Assembly: GCA_902826095.1 (NCBI GenBank)
Contig: CADEDN010000035.1
Coordinates: 1 to 36,168, forward strand
From: an uncultured Alphaproteobacteria bacterium
GTDB taxonomy: Bacteria > Pseudomonadota > Alphaproteobacteria > Caulobacterales > Parvularculaceae
Reading direction: 5' to 3'
Length of the DNA stretch: 36,168 nucleotides
Every line of letters starts with the position of its first letter. The stretch's first letter is position 1. The position numbers and the translations under genes were made by a program. The notes beneath the pieces are model-generated. The model saw only the letters and a list, made by a program, of their open reading frames with translations, was not told the origin of the DNA and did not search any database. This document shows positions 17,848 to 26,044 of this stretch, piece by piece.

Positions 17848-19214
17848 CTTTTGCGCCCACTTGCGATCAACCGATCGATTTCACGGTGAAAATGGCGCAG
17901 CCGGTCTTCCTGTTCGCCCCATAGCGGGCCGCGAAAGCCGCGCGATCTGACTCCGCGCTGGACGGCGGCGACAAGTTCGACATCCTGATCGAGCACCTCG
18001 CCGAGATTGGGTCTTATTCCCGCTGGCACGTGTTCGATCTCCGGGCGGACGGCCCCTGTGACATCGATGTCCTTTGGCAGACCCATCCAGCCGGGTGTCG
18101 TATAGCCGGGGTCGTCGACAAAGCGGAACATCGTCATGTTGTCGTAATAGAAGCGCTCCGGGTCGGTCGGATGCGGCTGGAACCGCATGATGAAGACGCC
18201 TTCCGGATGCATGCCGATCTGCACATTCGGGAAATATCCAGTCGCCCAGCTGTCCGTAAGCTGACCATCGGTGAGACGGTCGTAGTAGTCGAGGCCGAAC
18301 TGCTTGCCGCGCGCACGCTTGCTCTTCTGGATCGCCGTGCGGACATCTTCGGCGGAGCCGTCGAAGGTTTCAGGATCGATACCCGCTTCCATCATCATGA
18401 ATTTCTGATACGGGTCGACCGTGGCGCGGTCGGCGATACGGTGCGACTTGACGCCGATCGGGACGATCATCCTCGAAAATCCGTTGGGATAAAGATCGAT
18501 CTGGCTGTAATCCTCCATCACGCCCTGCGTCTGCGGATGGATATGCGGCAGATGATAGGTCTCGTAGAAGGCGTCGATGCCGGTCTTCCAGTTCGCCATC
18601 CATTCGCTGCGCACATGGCGGACGACATTCATATTCTCGATTTCATAATTCTCGATATACCCGGGCGGCAGGCCGATCCACTCGCGTAGAGGCGGCGCCT
18701 TGCCATCCATATTGATGAAGATAAGGCCGCCGATCACGCCGCAGCGGACCTCTGTCAGTCCTGGACGATGCTTCAGGAGGGCCGGGTCAAAAGTTTTTTC
18801 CTCAGTAACGGTCTCAAGCTTGCCGTCGCAGCCGAATTTCCAGCCATGGAACGGGCAGGAGAAATTCGCAACGCTGCCCTGCTCAACGAGGCAGACGCGG
18901 TTTCCGCGATGCGGACACACATTATAGAAAGCCTTGATCGAGCCGTCCTGCTGACGGGCGATGATGAATTCCTCATGCCCATGCGAAAAGAGCGTGAAGT
19001 CGCCGGGCTCCTTGATGTCTGGCGTGACGCCGGCGAGAAGCCACACGCGCGGCCAGACATGTTTCCACTCAAGCTCCATGAACTCGCGGGAATAGTAACG
19101 CGAGGGGGAGGGCACATCGAGCCCGATGTCTTTCGGTCTCGATTGTTTTGCTTCAAGGGAGGTTTTGGGTGCGCCGAGGTCCATCGGCCACTCTGCGCGA
19201 AATCCTTCAGCCAT
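17844..19214 (-). CDS. Rieske non-haem iron oxygenase, alpha subunit (first copy)
   Basis: Ring-hydroxylating oxygenases of this type insert oxygen into aromatic or alicyclic substrates using electrons from a reductase and often a ferredoxin. The 456-residue protein has the Rieske [2Fe-2S] ligands C100-x-H102 and C120-x2-H123 (CPHRG, CPFHGW), and the mononuclear iron site in DAFYETYHLPHIH (H221, H226, bridging D214) with D411 near the C-terminus. GGGAGGACC ahead of the ATG is a good ribosome site. It is the third gene after tetR and gst on this strand but has its own operator (19287-19304) 73 bases upstream. No beta subunit gene adjoins, so an alpha-only enzyme is likely. The substrate is unknown. 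Confidence 0.92.
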   Translation of the reverse strand: MAEGFRAEWPMDLGAPKTSLEAKQSRPKDIGLDVPSPSRYYSREFMELEWKHVWPRVWLLAGVTPDIKEPGDFTLFSHGHEEFIIARQQDGSIKAFYNVCPHRGNRVCLVEQGSVANFSCPFHGWKFGCDGKLETVTEEKTFDPALLKHRPGLTEVRCGVIGGLIFINMDGKAPPLREWIGLPPGYIENYEIENMNVVRHVRSEWMANWKTGIDAFYETYHLPHIHPQTQGVMEDYSQIDLYPNGFSRMIVPIGVKSHRIADRATVDPYQKFMMMEAGIDPETFDGSAEDVRTAIQKSKRARGKQFGLDYYDRLTDGQLTDSWATGYFPNVQIGMHPEGVFIMRFQPHPTDPERFYYDNMTMFRFVDDPGYTTPGWMGLPKDIDVTGAVRPEIEHVPAGIRPNLGEVLDQDVELVAAVQRGVRSRGFRGPLWGEQEDRLRHFHREIDRLIASGRKS

Positions 19215-19286
19215 TTCGGTCCTCCCAATTCGCGGGTCAAAAGACGGGACGCCGCGCGGTCGAGCCTAGCACAGGAGGCTAAAAAC

Positions 19287-19304
19287 AAACAATCGTGATT
19301 GTTT
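19287..19304 (-). promoter_or_regulatory. TetR-type operator A, ahead of the first Rieske gene
   Basis: AAACAATC-GT-GATTGTTT is a perfect inverted repeat with 8-bp arms in the GST-Rieske gap. Similar 18-mers occur at 20980, 21870, 31809 and 31931. On the minus strand its right arm provides TTGTTT followed after 18 bases by TAGGCT, a possible -35/-10 pair, so a bound repressor would block the polymerase. Confidence 0.75.
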
Positions 19305-20222
19305 TTATGGCGCGGCGGGTTCGAGCCGGAACCCGATTCGCGGGAAGTGCACGTGAACGAGCCCGGCGCGAGGGTCGCGACGCGCAATAACAATCTCGCG
19401 GTCGCTCGCGAGGACGAGGTCGCCTGCGACAGGGTCTTTGCCGTGGTCTGCGGCGGCGACAATAACCGGATCGCCAGGCGTTGCGCCTGATTCGTCCTTC
19501 AAGCTAGCGCCGACTGGTCCGGGTGCGCTGGCGTGCGCAATGTCGATCGCGTCCGTGGCGGAAATCTCGGTGCGCGCGCCTTCGCCGAGCGCGTCCATGC
19601 GGTCACGCCAGGCGAGAAGAAATGGCATATCGGCTAAAAGCCGCGCCGAGGAGGGAAAATTCGCGCGGGCCATCCAGATGTTAAAATAGGCGCCAATATC
19701 GGCCCAAACCGGCGTCGGTCCTGTCAGATATGGGCGTCCGTCGCCGAGTTGGATCTCGATCAGGCGCGCATGCGCGCGGACCTGGCTCCTGAAATGCGGC
19801 GCGTCTGTTTCAAAGCGATCGAAATCAAGAAAGGAGAAATAATCGCGCCGGTCATTCATTAATGCATCAGGGATGTGCTCGCGATTCTCATATAGCGAGA
19901 GCCCTGCGCCCGGCGGAAAAAAGACTGCGTCGCTCCAGTGCTGCAAGCCAAGCATGACAAGCGGTTCGGCGCCGATGACCGGTGGAGATGGGTGCAACCT
20001 TTCCACCGTCTCAACAATGAGGCGCGTGTCGCAGAAGATATCTGCGCCGATCTGCAGCACCGGCGTTTTCCGATATCCTCCTGTCAGCGCGTAAAGATCC
20101 GGCTTTGGCGTGACGATCGGGATTTGCACGCTTTTCCAGGCGAGCGACTTTACGCCGAAAAGTTTCCGGACTTTTTCTGCGAACGGGGAAATGTCAAAAT
20201 GATGGAGAACTAGGCCGGTCAT
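19305..20222 (-). CDS. Glutathione S-transferase family protein with C-terminal extension
   Basis: The 305-residue protein has a thioredoxin-like N-terminal GST domain (LVLHHFDISPFAEKVRKLFGVK; KTPVLQIGADIFCDTRLIVE about 53-72) and a helical C-terminal GST domain to about residue 215. A further 90 residues form a likely beta-rich extension with GDPVIVAAADHGKDPVAG and VHVHFPRIGF, a tail I have seen in alphaproteobacterial relatives. It could bind glutathione to open an epoxide, remove a halogen or isomerise a ring-cleavage product. The start overlaps the tetR stop (ATGA), so the two are translated together, which suggests that the enzyme supports the catabolic pathway or detoxifies its intermediate. 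The reaction is not readable from sequence. Confidence 0.82.
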   Translation of the reverse strand: MTGLVLHHFDISPFAEKVRKLFGVKSLAWKSVQIPIVTPKPDLYALTGGYRKTPVLQIGADIFCDTRLIVETVERLHPSPPVIGAEPLVMLGLQHWSDAVFFPPGAGLSLYENREHIPDALMNDRRDYFSFLDFDRFETDAPHFRSQVRAHARLIEIQLGDGRPYLTGPTPVWADIGAYFNIWMARANFPSSARLLADMPFLLAWRDRMDALGEGARTEISATDAIDIAHASAPGPVGASLKDESGATPGDPVIVAAADHGKDPVAGDLVLASDREIVIARRDPRAGLVHVHFPRIGFRLEPAAP

Positions 20223-20959
20223 GTGCGGGATGCAGCGGCGCCTTTCGCAGGACCTTTCGGTTTTTCACGCGAATAGCGCTTGGAATTCTTCATTTCCATC
20301 GGCATCAGATCGCGGAGCCTCTCTTCAAGATATTTGAACAGCTGCGCTTCCGCTTTGGGATCTGGCGTCGCCGAAAGCCGGCTTACCGCCATGCCCTCCA
20401 GCGTCACCTGAACTAAATTGAGCGCAAGATCGAAACTTTCGCGATCGCTTTGCCATTCCGGAAACAAGTCTACCGCGAGATCATACCAGGCGCGATAGAA
20501 TGCCGCCTGAGCCGGCCTCAGGATGCGTTCAAGGTCCCTGTCCGTGCGCGCCGCTACGGCGAGTTCGTGAAATGCGACAAACAGGGGATGACTAACATGA
20601 CGCCAATAGGCTTCGAGCGCGTCATGTAGATGGGGTTGATCTTCAGGTAGCGTCGAGACGGCGCGCTTGAAGGCGCGCAGTCGCTTGGCGTGCAAATGTT
20701 CGATTGCCGCCTGAATCACAGTCAGCCGGTTTGAGAAATGATGCATCATTGCGCCGCGCGAGAGGCCGGCTTCAACAGCGATGCGCGGCGTTGTCGTTTG
20801 CGAGTAGCCGTATTTGATGAGACATTGCAGCGCCGCTTCGACAATCAGCTTGCGCGTTGACGCGCTCTTTTGCGCTTGTCGGCCGATTTCGGCCAATGGC
20901 CTTGCGGCTGGCGCCTTGTTTCCCCGTTGACGCGCCGATGTCGCCGCTCGTTCCGTCAT
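20219..20959 (-). CDS. TetR family transcriptional regulator
   Basis: The 246-residue protein carries a TetR DNA-binding domain: KLIVEAALQCLIKYGYSQTTTPRIAVEAG then LSRGAMMHHFSNRLTVIQAAI, with the helix-turn-helix at about 54-78. The Lys/Arg-rich N-terminal tail (1-35) and the C-terminal ligand-binding helices are variable, as usual. ATG 20959 is chosen: an in-frame GTG ten codons further upstream would place the start inside operator C (20980-20997). It is the only regulator in the cluster and is followed by a GST with overlapping codons. It is probably a repressor released by the substrate or a CoA-ester, and autoregulated. Confidence 0.9.
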   Translation of the reverse strand: MTERAATSARQRGNKAPAARPLAEIGRQAQKSASTRKLIVEAALQCLIKYGYSQTTTPRIAVEAGLSRGAMMHHFSNRLTVIQAAIEHLHAKRLRAFKRAVSTLPEDQPHLHDALEAYWRHVSHPLFVAFHELAVAARTDRDLERILRPAQAAFYRAWYDLAVDLFPEWQSDRESFDLALNLVQVTLEGMAVSRLSATPDPKAEAQLFKYLEERLRDLMPMEMKNSKRYSREKPKGPAKGAAASRT

Positions 20960-20979
20960 GCCTGAATTCCGATCCAAAA

Positions 20980-20997
20980 AAACATTCACGTCTGTCT
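20980..20997. promoter_or_regulatory. TetR-type operator C, tetR/SDR divergent region
   Basis: AAACATTCACGTCTGTCT is a more degenerate copy of the 18-mer. It shares the core TCACGTCTGT with the minus-strand reading of the copy at 31809-31826. It lies 21 bases ahead of tetR and 88 ahead of the divergent SDR gene, so it could serve both and give autoregulation. Confidence 0.55.
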
Positions 20998-21084
20998 GTA
21001 TTTTACGCTATTCGTCTGGAAATACACCTGCGAAAATGCTGCGCCGCAACATCCAAGGGCGCTTGTGTCGAAGGAGATGAATCT

Positions 21085-21849
21085 ATGGGTCGCGTTGCGG
21101 GAAAAGTCGCCGTCATCACTGGCGCCGCCTCGGGTCTGGGGCTGGAAGACGCGCGTGCGCTCGCCCGCGAGGGCGCCAAAGTCGTTCTTACCGATATTAA
21201 TGCGGAAAAGGGGCGCGAAGCGGCGCGATCGATCGGCGAAGGGGCGCTGTTCATTCAGCATGATGTTTCGAAGGAGGACGACTGGCGCCGCGTCATCGCT
21301 GAAGCCGAGCGCGCCTTTGGCGGGGTCGATATTCTCGTTAACAACGCCGGTGTCGTTGTGTTGTCGTCGCCGGAAGATTGTACGCTGGAGCAGTTCAAAT
21401 TCGCCAACGCTGTAATGTCCGAGGGGGTGTTTCTCGGATGTAAACACGCTCTGCCGGCGATGAAAACGAGCAAGAGCGCCTCGATTATCAACATGTCGTC
21501 GACGGCGTCGCATGTCGGCTATCCGATCTTCTTCGCCTATTCCGCAGCGAAAGGCGCCGTCCGTGCAATGACAAAATCAATCGCGATACACTGCCAGGCG
21601 GAGGGCTATCCGATCCGCTGCAATTCAGTCCACGCCGGCGCCATCGAAACCCCGATGGTGCAGTTCGCGCAGGGCCGCGCCGCGGAAAAGGCGCTCGATA
21701 TTCCTTCGGGCGTGCTGCCGCCGGGCGCGCTTGGCGCGCCGGCTGATGTCGCCAATCTGGTGCTCTTTCTCGCGTCAGACGAATCCCGGTTCATCACGGG
21801 GGCTGAGCTTGTTATTGATAATGGGCTGACGGCGCGACCGGCCCCCTGA
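21085..21849 (+). CDS. Short-chain dehydrogenase/reductase (SDR) 1
   Basis: The 254-residue classical SDR has the NAD(P)-binding TGAASGLG at 12-19, the acidic residue after the second strand (VVLTDIN) suggesting NAD preference, NNAG in LVNNAGVVV, and the catalytic Ser with Tyr-x3-Lys in the YSAAK motif. The C-terminal ITGAELVIDNG is standard. ATG 21085 is supported by AAGGAG nine bases upstream; longer forms starting in the tetR gene are not credible. It should oxidise a secondary alcohol or dihydrodiol made by the oxygenases. It diverges from tetR across operator C and is followed by operator B, so it is probably its own transcription unit. Confidence 0.9.
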   Translation: MGRVAGKVAVITGAASGLGLEDARALAREGAKVVLTDINAEKGREAARSIGEGALFIQHDVSKEDDWRRVIAEAERAFGGVDILVNNAGVVVLSSPEDCTLEQFKFANAVMSEGVFLGCKHALPAMKTSKSASIINMSSTASHVGYPIFFAYSAAKGAVRAMTKSIAIHCQAEGYPIRCNSVHAGAIETPMVQFAQGRAAEKALDIPSGVLPPGALGAPADVANLVLFLASDESRFITGAELVIDNGLTARPAP

Positions 21850-21869
21850 GGCGCTTGACGCCAAGAAAA

Positions 21870-21887
21870 AAACAATCATGATTGTCT
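21870..21887 (+). promoter_or_regulatory. TetR-type operator B, ahead of the main catabolic operon
   Basis: AAACAATC-AT-GATTGTCT is almost the same as operator A (16 of 18 positions), with a perfect 14-bp palindrome ACAATCATGATTGT inside. It lies 37 bases before the start of the seven-gene operon beginning at 21925. TTGTCT in the right arm could be a -35 element, but no convincing -10 follows at the right distance. Confidence 0.75.
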
Positions 21888-21924
21888 TTAATTTGGCCTG
21901 ATTGGCCCGCGAAAAAGGCGAAAA

Positions 21925-22689
21925 ATGGACCTCGGATTAATTGGCAAGAACGTCCTCATCACTGGCGCCACGCAAGGTATCGGCCGGCAGATCGCCAACC
22001 TGTTTGCTGAGGAGGGCGCCAATGTCGCGATCTGTTCGAGGTCGCCAGATGGCGTCAAAAAGGCGGTGAAGGAACTCGCGCTACTCGCGGATGGCAAGAT
22101 TGTCGGCGCACCCTGCAACATTAAGAACAAGGAAGAATACGAGGCCTGGGTCGCCGCTATGGCGGAAGAGCTTGGCGGCGTCGACATTTTCATCCCCAAC
22201 GTCTCGGCGGGAGGCGGCGCCGACAGCGAAAAGAACTGGTGGAAGAATTTCGAGATTGACGTCCTTGGGGCCGTCCGCGGCGTCGAGGCGGTTTTGCCTT
22301 TGATGGCAAAACGAGGCGGCGGCGCGGTAACCATGATCTCAACAACGGCGGCGGTTGAAACCTTCATGGCTCCGCAGGCCTACAACGCGATGAAAGCCGC
22401 GCTCATCACCTACGCCAAGCAGCTCAGCCAGGCGCATGGCGATAAGGGCGTGCGCGTCAATTCGGTGTCGCCAGGGCCGATCTATTTTGACGGCGGCGCG
22501 TGGGACATGATCAAAACCTCGAACGAGAAATTCTATGAACGGACCGAGAAGACCCATGCGCTCGGACGGCTTGGCGAGCCTGAGGAGGTTGCGCGCTGCG
22601 TCGTGTTCCTTTCCAGCCCGGCGGCAAGCTGGGTCACCGGCGTCAATCTCGTTGTCGATGGCGGCTACACCAAACGAGTGCAGTTCTAA
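21925..22689 (+). CDS. Short-chain dehydrogenase/reductase (SDR) 2
   Basis: The 254-residue SDR has TGATQGIG at 13-20, an Arg after the second strand (CSRSPD) pointing to NADP or dual use, and PNVSAGGG where classical members have NNAG. The catalytic region is MISTTAAVETFMAPQAYNAMKAAL (Tyr-x3-Lys). The C-terminal WVTGVNLVVDGGYTK is typical. The first gene of the operon, it follows operator B and precedes the second Rieske gene by 4 bases. It is a likely partner oxidising or reducing the product of that oxygenase; the altered NNAG motif may reflect a different loop. Substrate unknown. Confidence 0.9.
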   Translation: MDLGLIGKNVLITGATQGIGRQIANLFAEEGANVAICSRSPDGVKKAVKELALLADGKIVGAPCNIKNKEEYEAWVAAMAEELGGVDIFIPNVSAGGGADSEKNWWKNFEIDVLGAVRGVEAVLPLMAKRGGGAVTMISTTAAVETFMAPQAYNAMKAALITYAKQLSQAHGDKGVRVNSVSPGPIYFDGGAWDMIKTSNEKFYERTEKTHALGRLGEPEEVARCVVFLSSPAASWVTGVNLVVDGGYTKRVQF

Positions 22690-22693
22690 GCGT

Positions 22694-24037
22694 ATGAAGG
22701 TTCGGCGCGAACAGAAAATCAGCCGCGTCGCCAAGCCCAAGGGTGCGCGCGGGACGCCAGTCAAAGCTGAGCCGAAACCAAAGCTCGGAGCAGACGTCAT
22801 TCCCGCCGAGCGCTACACGTCCGCCGACTATGCGGCGCTTGAATGGTCGAGGATGTGGACCAAAGTCTGGCTTCTCGGCTGCCGAGAAGACGATATTCCC
22901 AATCCGGGCGATCACATCGTCACCGAGATCGGCAAGGAATCGATCCTGATCGTCCGACAGCAGAATGGCGGCGTCAAAGCGTTTCACAATGTCTGCCAAC
23001 ATCGCGGCAACAAAGTGGTGCACGCCGTCCACCGGCCGCAGGAAGCGGCGAAATCCTTTCGCTGCCGCTATCACAATTGGGAATATCGGCTCGACGGACG
23101 CTTTGCTGATATCCCCGATCTTGAAACCTTTCCGCAGGGTGCGCCGTCCTGCGGCGGTCTGATTTCGCTCCCCTGCGATCGTTGGGGATCGTTTGTCTGG
23201 TTCAGCCTTGACCGCCGCGCTTCGAGTCTTCGGGACTACCTCGGAATCATCCCGCAGCATCTCGACCCCTATCATTTCGAGCGCATGGTGTTGACCGAGT
23301 GGAAGTCGGTCGAATGGAATACGAACTGGAAAGCTTCGGTCGACGCCTTCAATGAGAGCTATCATGTGCAGGGGACGCATCCGCAGCTTCTCTATTATCT
23401 CGATGATCTCGACATCCAGATCGACTGTTACGAGCGCCATAGCCGTTACCTGATCGCCTTTGGCGTCCTCAGCCCGCGCGTCGTTTCGCCGTCCGAAATT
23501 CCGCCGCCGATCAAGGTCGCCATGCGCGACGCCGGTATGGATCCCGCTTCTTACGAAGGCTCGGTCTATGAGGCGCGCCGCGCGATCCAGAAGCACAAGC
23601 GCGACAACGCCGTCGCGCAGGGCAAAGACTATTCCGATCTCAATGACGATCAGCTGACAGATGATTACAATTACTTGATCTTCCCAAACATCACGCTGAA
23701 CATCCATGCGGACGACCTGATGCTTTTTCGTCACCGGCCGCATCCGACTGATCCGGGCAAGATGTATTTTGATTATTTCATGTTCCAGCTGCCGGGGAAC
23801 GAGTTCGACAAGGAAGACTACAAGCCCCCGATTCACAAAAGCTACAAGCATGGCGAAACATCACTCGGCCTCGTCATCAATCAAGACGCCTACAACCTGC
23901 CGCATGTGCAAGACGGCATGAAGAGCGAGGGATTTCAGGGCCTTTGGATTGGCGATCAGGAAATCCGCATAAGGCACTTCCACAAGACGATGGACGACTA
24001 TTGCGAGAGCGCGAAACCGAAAGGAAGGGCTGGATGA
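22694..24037 (+). CDS. Rieske non-haem iron oxygenase, alpha subunit (second copy)
   Basis: The 447-residue enzyme is a diverged paralogue of the first Rieske gene. Ligands are C101-x-H103 and C124-x2-H127 (CQHRGN, CRYHNW) for the cluster, and H224, H229 with bridging D217 in DAFNESYHVQGTHPQ plus D398 in VINQDAYN for the mononuclear iron. A basic N-terminal extension of about 30 residues (KVRREQKISRVAKPKG) is unusual. The ATG at 22694 is preferred; earlier in-frame starts lie in the SDR gene. Its stop overlaps the E1alpha start (ATGA), indicating strong coupling to the next step. There is no beta subunit, ferredoxin or reductase gene in the operon. Confidence 0.92.
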   Translation: MKVRREQKISRVAKPKGARGTPVKAEPKPKLGADVIPAERYTSADYAALEWSRMWTKVWLLGCREDDIPNPGDHIVTEIGKESILIVRQQNGGVKAFHNVCQHRGNKVVHAVHRPQEAAKSFRCRYHNWEYRLDGRFADIPDLETFPQGAPSCGGLISLPCDRWGSFVWFSLDRRASSLRDYLGIIPQHLDPYHFERMVLTEWKSVEWNTNWKASVDAFNESYHVQGTHPQLLYYLDDLDIQIDCYERHSRYLIAFGVLSPRVVSPSEIPPPIKVAMRDAGMDPASYEGSVYEARRAIQKHKRDNAVAQGKDYSDLNDDQLTDDYNYLIFPNITLNIHADDLMLFRHRPHPTDPGKMYFDYFMFQLPGNEFDKEDYKPPIHKSYKHGETSLGLVINQDAYNLPHVQDGMKSEGFQGLWIGDQEIRIRHFHKTMDDYCESAKPKGRAG

Positions 24038-25011
24038 CCTCTCAGCAAAGCCGCGATCAGCTTCTTGGCGCCTATCGCCAGATGAAGATGATCCGGGAGT
24101 TCGAAGAGCGACTCCACAAGGAGATCATGACCGGAGAAATCGCCGGCTTCACCCATCTCTATTCCGGGCAGGAGGCGGTGGCGGTCGGGGTTTGCGCTCA
24201 TCTTGAGGCGGATGACCTTATCGTCTCGACGCACCGCGGCCATGGGCATTGCATCGCAAAGGGCTGCGATGTCAAAGGCATGATGGCGGAGATTTACGGG
24301 CGCTCGACCGGCCTTGGCAAAGGCAAGGGCGGCTCGATGCATATCGCCGATTTTCAGAAAGGCATGCTTGGCGCGAACGGCATTGTCGGAGCCGGGGGTC
24401 CGCTGGCTGTGGGCGCGGCGCTGTCCGCCAAGCTCGACGGCAAGGGCTGCGTCGCTGTCAGCTTCGGCGGCGACGGATCCGTTAATCAGGGCGCCGTCTT
24501 CGAGGCGATGAACATGGCGGTCGTGCTGAAACTGCCGGCGATCTTTGTGATCGAGAATAATGGCTATTCCGAACATACGGGCGCCGATTACGCGGTCGGA
24601 TCGAAAGACATCGCAGGGCGTTCTGCGGCTTTCGGCATGAAGTCGATCAAGGCGGACGGCTCTGATTACTTCGCCGTCTATGATGCGATGGGTGAACTTC
24701 TCGATCATGCTCGCGCGGGCAAAGGTCCCTGCGTGGCGGAATTCGAGACGACCCGGTTCTTCGGGCATTTCGAAGGCGACCCGCAGAAATACCGGGCGAA
24801 AGACGAAGTGAAGCGTCATCGCGAAGAAATGGACAGCCTGAAGATTTTCCGCGCGCATGTTCTCAACGACCGGTTGCTTGATGAGACTGCGCTTGATGCG
24901 ATCGACGCGGATGTCCTGTCGCTGATCGAAGAGGCGGTGAGCGAGGCCAGGGCCGCGCCGCCGCCGCAGCTCAGCGAGATCACCACCGATGTTTATGTCA
25001 GCTATCCTTGA
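24034..25011 (+). CDS. Thiamine-diphosphate dehydrogenase E1 alpha subunit (AcoA-like)
   Basis: The 325-residue subunit binds thiamine diphosphate and Mg: the TPP motif runs from GDGSVNQG (146-153) to ENN (174-176), 26 residues apart as usual. STHRGHGHCIAKGCDV and the ADYAVGSKDIAGR loop are typical of acetoin and 2-oxoacid dehydrogenase E1 alpha chains. With the E1 beta and E2 genes that follow it forms a complex that decarboxylates a 2-oxoacid or cleaves an acyloin or diketone, passing an acyl group to lipoate and then CoA. Start and previous stop overlap. The position directly after a Rieske oxygenase gene suggests a ring-derived oxo compound as substrate; this is inference. Confidence 0.92.
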   Translation: MTSQQSRDQLLGAYRQMKMIREFEERLHKEIMTGEIAGFTHLYSGQEAVAVGVCAHLEADDLIVSTHRGHGHCIAKGCDVKGMMAEIYGRSTGLGKGKGGSMHIADFQKGMLGANGIVGAGGPLAVGAALSAKLDGKGCVAVSFGGDGSVNQGAVFEAMNMAVVLKLPAIFVIENNGYSEHTGADYAVGSKDIAGRSAAFGMKSIKADGSDYFAVYDAMGELLDHARAGKGPCVAEFETTRFFGHFEGDPQKYRAKDEVKRHREEMDSLKIFRAHVLNDRLLDETALDAIDADVLSLIEEAVSEARAAPPPQLSEITTDVYVSYP

Positions 25012-25022
25012 GGAGGGAACCG

Positions 25023-26036
25023 ATGGCGATTAAATCCTATCGTGACGCCCTCAATGAGGCGATGCATCGTGAGATGGAGCGCGATGCGCGCGTCTTTGTC
25101 TGCGGCGAGGACGTATCGGGCGGCGCCGGCGGCACTTCAGGCGAGCGCGAGGCCTCGGGCGGGATTTTTGGCGTGACTGCGGGCCTCCTGCCGCGCTTTG
25201 GCGAGGGGCGCGTAATCGACACGCCGATTTCGGAAAACGCGATCGTCGGCCTTGCGGTCGGCGCGTCGCTCGCCGGCAAGCGCGGCATTGCGGAAATCAT
25301 GTTTGCGGATTTCCTCGGGCTCGCGCTTGACCAGACGATGAACCAGGCGGCGAAATTCCGCTACATGTCAGGGGGCAAGGCGACGTGTCCGGTTGTCATA
25401 CGCGCGCCTTATGGCGCAGGCATGAACATGGCGGCGCAACACAGCCAGACAATGTATCAGATCATCACCTCGGTGCCTGGGCTGAAAGTCGCAATGCCGT
25501 CGAACCCGGCTGACGCCAAAGGGCTGCTTGCTACCGCCATCCGGGACGATGATCCGGTCGTCTTTTTCGAACACAAGGCGCTTTACGGCCGCAAAGGCGA
25601 GGTGCCGGACGGCGATTATCTGGTGCCATTCGGCAAGGCGGCGATACTCAATGCAGGCGATGACGCAACAATCATCTCCATGGGGCGGATGGTGGTGTTC
25701 GCGGAGAAAGCGCTGGAAGGGTTGAAAGCCTCCGGCGTCAATTGCGATCTCATCGACATCAGAACGTCGAGCCCGCTCGATGAAGACGCCATTCTCGACA
25801 GTGTAGAGAAGACTGGCCGTGTCGTCATTGTCGATGAATGCCCGCCGCGTTGCTCGGTCGCCGCCGATATCGGTGCGTTCATCGCCTCGAAGGGTTTTTC
25901 ATCGCTGCGGGCGCCGCTTGAACTTGTAACCGCGCCGCATGCGCCGACGCCCTTCGCTAAGGAGCTTGAGCGCGCCTATGTGCCAAGCCCCGCCCAGATT
26001 GACGCGGCCGTGCGTCGCGTCGTCAGTTACAGATAG
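25023..26036 (+). CDS. Thiamine-diphosphate dehydrogenase E1 beta subunit (AcoB-like)
   Basis: The 337-residue subunit completes the E1 heterotetramer. It has the pyrimidine-binding N-terminal part (CGEDVSGGAGG, DTPISENAIVGLAVGASLAG) and a transketolase C-terminal domain (IDIRTSSPLDEDAILDSVEKTGRVVIVDE). The DVSGGAGG and MNMAAQHSQ region matches the acetoin-dehydrogenase branch better than the pyruvate branch. ATG 25023 follows GGAGGGAACC, clearly the ribosome site; a TTG 15 bases earlier is not needed. It lies 11 bases after E1alpha and 8 before E2, in one operon. Confidence 0.93.
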   Translation: MAIKSYRDALNEAMHREMERDARVFVCGEDVSGGAGGTSGEREASGGIFGVTAGLLPRFGEGRVIDTPISENAIVGLAVGASLAGKRGIAEIMFADFLGLALDQTMNQAAKFRYMSGGKATCPVVIRAPYGAGMNMAAQHSQTMYQIITSVPGLKVAMPSNPADAKGLLATAIRDDDPVVFFEHKALYGRKGEVPDGDYLVPFGKAAILNAGDDATIISMGRMVVFAEKALEGLKASGVNCDLIDIRTSSPLDEDAILDSVEKTGRVVIVDECPPRCSVAADIGAFIASKGFSSLRAPLELVTAPHAPTPFAKELERAYVPSPAQIDAAVRRVVSYR

Positions 26037-26044
26037 AGAGCGTG

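Noticed and set aside
22643-23851. Minus-strand open frame of 402 codons
   Set aside because: It is antisense to the second Rieske gene, which carries complete iron ligands.
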